From positions 1 through 9,536 of the forward strand of contig JAQWCT010000086.1 of assembly GCA_028705785.1 (NCBI GenBank): a stretch of DNA of 9,536 nucleotides. Reading direction: 5' to 3'. The stretch is from Sulfurospirillaceae bacterium. GTDB taxonomy: Bacteria; Campylobacterota; Campylobacteria; Campylobacterales; Sulfurospirillaceae. This document shows positions 5,657 to 9,536 of the stretch, piece by piece. Each line of letters starts with the position of its first letter. The stretch's first letter is position 1. The notes under the pieces are model-generated. The model searched no databases and had not been told where the DNA came from. It worked only from the letters and a program-made list of their open reading frames with translations. Both the position numbers and the translations under genes were made by a program.

Positions 5657-7858
5657 ATGGTAAGCCAAGAACTTAATTTTGTATTTAATGACGCAGTGGC
5701 TTATGTAAGAAAACATAGGTATGAATATATCACGGTTGATCATGTTTTTTTTGCTTTACTAGGCAATGACCAAATCGCAAAGATTTTAACCAATTGCGGG
5801 GCGAGTATTAATTTTTTATACCGCTCTTTGGAAAAATATTTTCTTGCAAATCCCCAAAATATTCCTGTTGATGAAAGCTATGAGCCATTAGAAACCGTAG
5901 CACTTTCTCGTGTTATCGAGTCTATGATGTTACATGTAAAGAGTGCAGGGAAGAGTGAAGCTACAGTTTATGACCTATTAATAGCCATTTTAGAAGAGAC
6001 AAATGCTTTTTGTGTCTCTATATTGATGCAACAAGGAATTGATAGACTACAAGTGGTGGAAGAAGTGACATCGCTGAGTGAACCTCACGAAAAAGAGGAC
6101 CTTGCTGGAGAAGCTGGTGAGAGTGCTTTGGAAAAATATACGATTGATTTGATAGAACTTTCCAAGAAAAAGCAGATAGACCCACTTATTGGAAGAGTGG
6201 AAGAGACACAACGCTTGATGCAGGTGTTGTGCAGACGAAAGAAAAATAATCCGCTTTTAGTGGGTGAACCAGGTGTTGGAAAGACAGCCATCGTCGAGGG
6301 TTTAGCGCAAAAAATCTGCGAAGAAGCAGTTCCCTCCATACTTCAAAATGCCTCTTTATATGCCCTTGATATGGGAGCTTTACTTTCAGGTACGAAGTAT
6401 CGTGGCGATTTTGAGAAGCGACTCAAAGAGATTTTGGGAGAATTAGAAGCCAAAGAAAATGCTATCTTATTTATTGATGAGATTCATACCATCGTAGGTG
6501 CTGGTGCAACCAGTGGTGGTTCGATGGATTTATCTAATCTTCTTAAACCAGCCCTTGCATCGGGCAAAATCAGATGTATCGGGGCAACGACTTATGGAGA
6601 ATTTAGAAACTTTTTTGATAAAGACAAGGCGCTTAGTCGAAGATTTGCCAAGATAGATGTGTTAGAGCCTAGTGTCGAAGACTCGTATTTGATACTCAAA
6701 GGGCTTAGAGGTAGTTATGAAAAACATCATGGGGTGAAGTATCCGCTTGAAGTCATTCGCTCTTCTGTTGAGTTAGCTAAAAAATATATCAATGATAAGT
6801 TTTTACCGGATTCTGCTATCGACCTTATCGATGAGGTAGGAGCGTCTTTTCACCTTTTGAAAAAGAAACGCAAAGTCGTTGAGATAGCAGATATTGAAAA
6901 TATCCTTGCAAAAGTTGCCAATATCCCCAATCGTCACATCGCCTCAGATGAAAGTGCTGTGATGTTCCATTTAGAAGAGAAGCTCAAAGCTAAAATCTTT
7001 GGACAAGACAAAGCCATCGAAGCGATAGTCAAAGCCATCAAACGCTCTCGTGCAGGCCTTGGCAATGAAACGGCACCCATTGGGTCATTTTTATTTGCAG
7101 GGCCAACGGGTGTAGGTAAAACAGAAGTTGCCAAACAACTAGCCTTTGAACTCGGTGTTCATTTTGAGCGATATGACATGAGTGAGTACATGGAAAAACA
7201 TTCCTTAAGTAGACTCATAGGTGCACCTCCTGGGTATGTGGGTTATGATGAGGGTGGACAGCTTAGTGAAGCCATTAAAAAGCATCCTTTTACGGTTTTA
7301 TTGTTAGATGAGATTGAAAAAGCACATCCTGATATGTTGAACATTTTATTGCAAATTTTTGATAGTGCAACACTCACCGATAACAATGGCGCTAAGATAG
7401 ATTTTCGCAATGTCATCATTATTATGACGTCCAATCTTGGAACAAAAGAAGCCCCAACAATGGGCTTTACTAAAACGGAAACTTCACGAACGGATCATGC
7501 TATCAAAGACTTTTTCTCGCCTGAATTTAGAAACCGTTTAGATGATGTTATTCATTTTGCGAGTTTGAGCCAAGAAGTGATGATACATGTCGTTGATAAA
7601 CAATTGAACGAATTGATGGAACAACTCAAAGATAAAAAAGTAACCATTGAAGCAAGTTTAAATGCTAAGAAATATTTAGCCAGTGAAGGTTATAGCAAAG
7701 AGATGGGTGCACGAGTTATGAAAAGAGTTATCCAAGACTTAATTAAAACGCCTCTTTCCGAAGAAGTTCTTTTTGGAAAACTCAAAAATGGCGGCGTGTG
7801 TAAAATAGACTATAAAGCCAAAAAATTGGTATTTGAATACCTTGATACCAAAGCTTAA
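5657..7858 (+). CDS. clpA: ATP-dependent Clp protease ATP-binding subunit ClpA
   Basis: A 733-residue double-AAA+ unfoldase that feeds substrates to ClpP. The N-domain (about residues 1-140) begins VSQELNFVFNDAVAYVRKHRYEYITVDHVFFALL and is where ClpS docks. The first AAA+ module has Walker A GEPGVGKT (203-210) and Walker B ILFIDE (D274, E275). The second has GPTGVGKT (482-489) and VLLLDE (D551, E552). There is no long coiled-coil middle domain, so it is ClpA and not ClpB. The loop expected to dock on ClpP reads MGF (602-604) where E. coli ClpA has IGL. AGGAG (5646-5650) inside clpS serves the ATG. The 3' end overlaps the aat start. ClpP is not encoded here. Confidence 0.97.
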   Translation: MVSQELNFVFNDAVAYVRKHRYEYITVDHVFFALLGNDQIAKILTNCGASINFLYRSLEKYFLANPQNIPVDESYEPLETVALSRVIESMMLHVKSAGKSEATVYDLLIAILEETNAFCVSILMQQGIDRLQVVEEVTSLSEPHEKEDLAGEAGESALEKYTIDLIELSKKKQIDPLIGRVEETQRLMQVLCRRKKNNPLLVGEPGVGKTAIVEGLAQKICEEAVPSILQNASLYALDMGALLSGTKYRGDFEKRLKEILGELEAKENAILFIDEIHTIVGAGATSGGSMDLSNLLKPALASGKIRCIGATTYGEFRNFFDKDKALSRRFAKIDVLEPSVEDSYLILKGLRGSYEKHHGVKYPLEVIRSSVELAKKYINDKFLPDSAIDLIDEVGASFHLLKKKRKVVEIADIENILAKVANIPNRHIASDESAVMFHLEEKLKAKIFGQDKAIEAIVKAIKRSRAGLGNETAPIGSFLFAGPTGVGKTEVAKQLAFELGVHFERYDMSEYMEKHSLSRLIGAPPGYVGYDEGGQLSEAIKKHPFTVLLLDEIEKAHPDMLNILLQIFDSATLTDNNGAKIDFRNVIIIMTSNLGTKEAPTMGFTKTETSRTDHAIKDFFSPEFRNRLDDVIHFASLSQEVMIHVVDKQLNELMEQLKDKKVTIEASLNAKKYLASEGYSKEMGARVMKRVIQDLIKTPLSEEVLFGKLKNGGVCKIDYKAKKLVFEYLDTKA
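5930..5939. repeat. TTACATGTAA palindrome in clpA
   Basis: A perfect 10-bp palindrome followed by AG, thus half of the 14-bp form. It is read as LHVK in MLHVKSAGKSEA of the ClpA N-domain. E. coli ClpA, from memory, has FHVQSSGRNEV at this place, so His-Val is family-typical and the surrounding codons fit the motif. Confidence 0.75.
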
Positions 7859-8507
7859 CGACAACAATTATATCTTTCCCCATCCCAGCCTTGCCACAAA
7901 AGAGGGGCTTTTGGCTTGGGGTGGAGATTTAAGTGTTGAGCGCCTTTTAAGTGCCTATGAAAAAGGTATTTTCCCTTGGTTTAATCCAGGTGACCCTATC
8001 CTTTGGTGGTCTCCCAATCCTCGTTTAGTGCTTTTCCCTAAAGAGATTAAAATCACCCAAAGTTTACGCAAAAGTATGAAGCATTTTGAAGTGAGATTTG
8101 ATGAAAACTTTGAAAAGGTGATGCGTTTATGTCGTGATGTGAGGGTTGAAAAAGGTCAAAATAGTTGGATTTTTGATGAAATGATAGAAGCCTATAAAGC
8201 TTTACATGTAAAGGGTTTTGCCCATAGTGTCGAGTGTTACTATCAGGGCGAATTGGTGGGTGGACTTTATGGCTTGTATTTGGGTGGAATGTTTTGTGGA
8301 GAGTCGATGTTTTCAACACAAAGGGATGCTTCCAAAGCTGCCCTTGTGGCTTTATGCGAAAAAGTTATAAGCCTAAATGGTGATTTTATTGATTGTCAAC
8401 TTCCCACGACACATCTTAAATCCATGGGTGCAGTGGAAATAAGCAGAGATGTTTTTTTGGAGATGATTCAAAAAACACTTGAAAAAAAAGTCAATTTTTG
8501 GAAATAA
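7842..8507 (+). CDS. aat: Leucyl/phenylalanyl-tRNA--protein transferase Aat
   Basis: Transfers Leu or Phe from aminoacyl-tRNA to proteins with N-terminal Lys or Arg, creating the primary degron read by ClpS. Family blocks are all present: FPHPSLATKEGLLAWGGDLS, LLSAYEKGIFPWFNPGDPILWWSPNPR, AHSVECYYQGELVGGLYGL, MFCGESMFS, ASKAALVALCE, and IDCQLPTTHLKSMGA. Length (about 221-224) is usual. The start is uncertain. No ATG exists near the N-terminus; TTG at 7842 and TTG at 7833 are in frame and both overlap the end of clpA. Neither has a clear ribosome site, which points to translation coupled to clpA. A longer call beginning at 7833 is possible. Being adjacent to clpS and clpA makes the N-degron role very likely. 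Confidence 0.93.
   Translation: MIPKLNDNNYIFPHPSLATKEGLLAWGGDLSVERLLSAYEKGIFPWFNPGDPILWWSPNPRLVLFPKEIKITQSLRKSMKHFEVRFDENFEKVMRLCRDVRVEKGQNSWIFDEMIEAYKALHVKGFAHSVECYYQGELVGGLYGLYLGGMFCGESMFSTQRDASKAALVALCEKVISLNGDFIDCQLPTTHLKSMGAVEISRDVFLEMIQKTLEKKVNFWK
8200..8213. repeat. CTTTACATGTAAAG palindrome in aat
   Basis: A perfect 14-bp palindrome, read as LHVK in AYKALHVKGFAHSVE. E. coli Aat, from memory, has AYHRLHELGHAHSIE at the same place, so Leu-His is family-typical while the next two residues are free to fit the DNA motif. Confidence 0.85.
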
Positions 8508-8529
8508 GGAAATTTTATAAAAAAAAGGA

Positions 8530-8535
8530 TATTAT
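8530..8535 (+). promoter_or_regulatory. metK: Putative -10 element for metK
   Basis: TATTAT (5/6 to TATAAT) just after the aat stop, preceded by an A/T-rich stretch and without a clear -35. If used, it would give a leader of about 160 bases that contains the hairpin and the repeat array. The region is AT-rich, so other -10-like words exist (TATAAA at 8516-8521). Confidence 0.4.
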
Positions 8536-8554
8536 GGACTCTTGCAAAATGCGG

Positions 8555-8573
8555 TGAGCGATTTTATCGCTTA
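8555..8573 (+). other. Short hairpin in the aat-metK gap
   Basis: TGAGCGAT and ATCGCTTA form an 8-bp stem (one G-U pair) around a TTT loop. T-rich sequence follows, but only about 10 bases later (8582-8604), so it is not a classical intrinsic terminator. It may weakly end the aat transcript or be a structured element in the metK leader. Confidence 0.45.
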
Positions 8574-8614
8574 GGTTCAAACTTTTAATTTTATTTTAAT
8601 TTTTCACTCTCTTT

Positions 8615-8713
8615 ATGGAAAACAAAAAATGGAAAACAAAAGGATGGAAAACAATGGGAAGAATCTATCTTCTCTGGAAAACAAAGAAATGGAAAACAAA
8701 CAATGGAAAACAA
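8615..8713 (+). repeat. Seven-unit 14-15 bp repeat array in the metK leader, ending in the metK start codon
   Basis: Units start at 8615, 8629, 8644, 8659, 8674, 8689 and 8703, with steps of 14, 15, 15, 15, 15 and 14 bases. Five intact units share ATGGAAAACAA. The unit at 8674 has CTGG in place of ATGG, and the one at 8659 is degenerate. The last unit contains the ATG of metK. Four ATGs upstream lie in other frames than metK. From 8615 an ORF of 34 codons ends at 8719; from 8629 one of 47 codons ends at 8772. Both overlap the metK start. In the 8629 frame the units read MENKR, MENNG, KNLSS, LENKE, MENKQ. Each unit also has an ANGGA or NTGGA core resembling a CsrA site. Repeats this short and near-perfect are prone to slippage. 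Function is unknown. Confidence 0.9.
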
Positions 8714-9536
8714 GCTTAGCGCAGTTTCTGTGCAAAACAACTCACACTACTTGTTTACAAGTGAAGTCGTAAGCCCTGGACACCCAGACAAATGTGCCGA
8801 TATCATCGCTGATAGCATCGTTGATGCTTTATTGATTAAAGATAAAAATTCGCGTGTTGCGAGTGAAGTTTTTGTTGCTGGAAAGCATGTCATTATCGGT
8901 GGGGAAGTTGCGACTAAAAGTATTCTCTCATTTGATGATTATGAAAAAATCGTTAAAGATGCGCTGTGCAAAATAGGGTATGATGGCAAATCAGCTTTTA
9001 CCAAAGAGCAGTGTCTTCATCCAGATGAGATCAAAGTTCAAGTACTTCTCAATCAACAATCAAGCGATATTAACCAAGGTGTTGACCAAGAATCTGGTGA
9101 AATTGGTGCTGGAGATCAAGGTATTATGTTTGGTTTTGCATCCTCTGAAACGGCTGATTTTATGCCTGCGGCGATTTCGTACGCTAGAATGTTGTGCGAT
9201 AAAGTCTATAATTATGCGCTAGCCCATAACCACAAACTCGGCGTTGATATTAAAACCCAAGTAACGGTGGATTATGGTAATAAGAAAAATTTTGAAGAGT
9301 GCAAGCCTCAAAAAATCCACACTATTGTTGTCTCAGCTCCATCAAATGAGCATCTTCCTATTGAAGAAGTAAGAACACTTATCAAAGGTTTGATTGACGA
9401 TACAGGACTTCCTACTGAACTGTATGACCCAAAAGATACGATCATCCATATCAACCCAACGGGTCGTTATGTTAACCATAGTTCACTACATGATTCAGGA
9501 CTTACAGGCCGTAAACTCATTGTTGATAGTTTTCGA
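8703..9536 (+). CDS. metK: S-adenosylmethionine synthetase MetK, N-terminal 278 residues (cut by window edge)
   Basis: Makes S-adenosylmethionine from methionine and ATP in the cytosol. The frame is open to the end of the window (about 70% of the usual 385-400 residues). Marks are LFTSEVVSPGHPDKCADI with the active-site histidine H27, GEVATKS, QGVDQESGEIGAGDQGIMFGFA with GAGDQG at residues 135-140, INPTGRYV, and GLTGRKLIVDSFR at the very edge. The N-terminus MENKLSAVSVQNNSHY is about a dozen residues longer than in E. coli, where the protein starts just before LFTSE. ATG 8703 is the only ATG in frame; the frame is open upstream to a stop at 8586 but holds no other start. The upstream ribosome site is only a GGA 9 bases away. 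It is separated from the aat unit by 195 bases and is probably transcribed on its own. Confidence 0.95.
   Translation, partial: MENKLSAVSVQNNSHYLFTSEVVSPGHPDKCADIIADSIVDALLIKDKNSRVASEVFVAGKHVIIGGEVATKSILSFDDYEKIVKDALCKIGYDGKSAFTKEQCLHPDEIKVQVLLNQQSSDINQGVDQESGEIGAGDQGIMFGFASSETADFMPAAISYARMLCDKVYNYALAHNHKLGVDIKTQVTVDYGNKKNFEECKPQKIHTIVVSAPSNEHLPIEEVRTLIKGLIDDTGLPTELYDPKDTIIHINPTGRYVNHSSLHDSGLTGRKLIVDSFR

Noticed and set aside
5429..5743. 104-codon minus-strand ORF opposite clpS and the clpA start
   Set aside because: Fully antisense to two well-supported genes and of no recognisable composition.
7583..7590. ATACATGT in clpA as a degenerate palindrome copy
   Set aside because: Only the central ACATGT is shared; a 6-bp word is expected by chance.
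8534..8557. Seven-codon ORF (MDSCKMR) as a Cys/Met leader peptide attenuating metK
   Set aside because: It has one Cys and one internal Met codon only, and its ATG overlaps the likely -10, so it may not be transcribed. The hairpin has no alternate partner that I can see.
8555..8573. Intrinsic terminator for the aat operon
   Set aside because: The T-rich tract begins about 10 bases after the stem, not directly after it. Kept only as a hairpin of unknown role.
8615..8713. CRISPR array
   Set aside because: Units are 14-15 bp without distinct spacers and run into a coding start; no cas genes.
8980..9222. 80-codon plus-strand ORF
   Set aside because: Lies inside metK in another frame; the metK frame has all family motifs over this stretch.

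Overview
The window (9,536 bp, AT-rich, densely coding) looks like core chromosome of a Campylobacterota (Epsilonproteobacteria) species. Gene order and protein style fit this: rep/uvrD-type helicase, truB, csrA, ispE, smpB, thioredoxin-like lipoprotein, clpS, clpA, aat is an arrangement I recall from Campylobacter and relatives. A free-living genus such as Sulfurospirillum is plausible, but the genus is inferred and not shown by the sequence.

Layout: a LysR-type regulator, cut by the left edge, runs leftward from 203. A roughly 130-bp divergent intergenic region carries opposing -10 elements. From 332 to 8507 nine genes run rightward with gaps of 0-60 bp or short overlaps, so they probably form one long transcriptional unit with a possible internal promoter before the lipoprotein gene at 4732. 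After a 195-bp gap with an unusual leader, metK starts at 8703 and runs off the right edge. No RNA genes, insertion sequences or CRISPR arrays are visible, and no gene-free stretch exceeds 300 bp.

Function: the unit mixes DNA repair (helicase), tRNA modification (TruB), post-transcriptional control (CsrA), isoprenoid synthesis (IspE) and protein quality control. The last theme is the most coherent. SmpB works with tmRNA to tag stalled proteins. Aat adds Leu/Phe to proteins with N-terminal Lys/Arg, ClpS recognises such N-degrons, and ClpA unfolds the substrates for ClpP. Tagging, recognition and unfolding of the N-degron pathway are thus adjacent; ClpP is outside the window.

Two signals are not explained by the genes. 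First, the palindrome TTACATGTAA, mostly in the longer form CTTTACATGTAAAG, occurs five times in 9.5 kb. Four copies lie inside genes, always in the frame that reads Leu-His-Val-Lys. This resembles a genome-wide iterated palindrome. Second, the metK leader has a seven-unit array of 14-15 bp repeats built on ATGGAAAACAA. Its last unit is the metK start codon itself. The units carry ANGGA cores (CsrA-like) and out-of-frame ATGs that open short ORFs overlapping the metK start.
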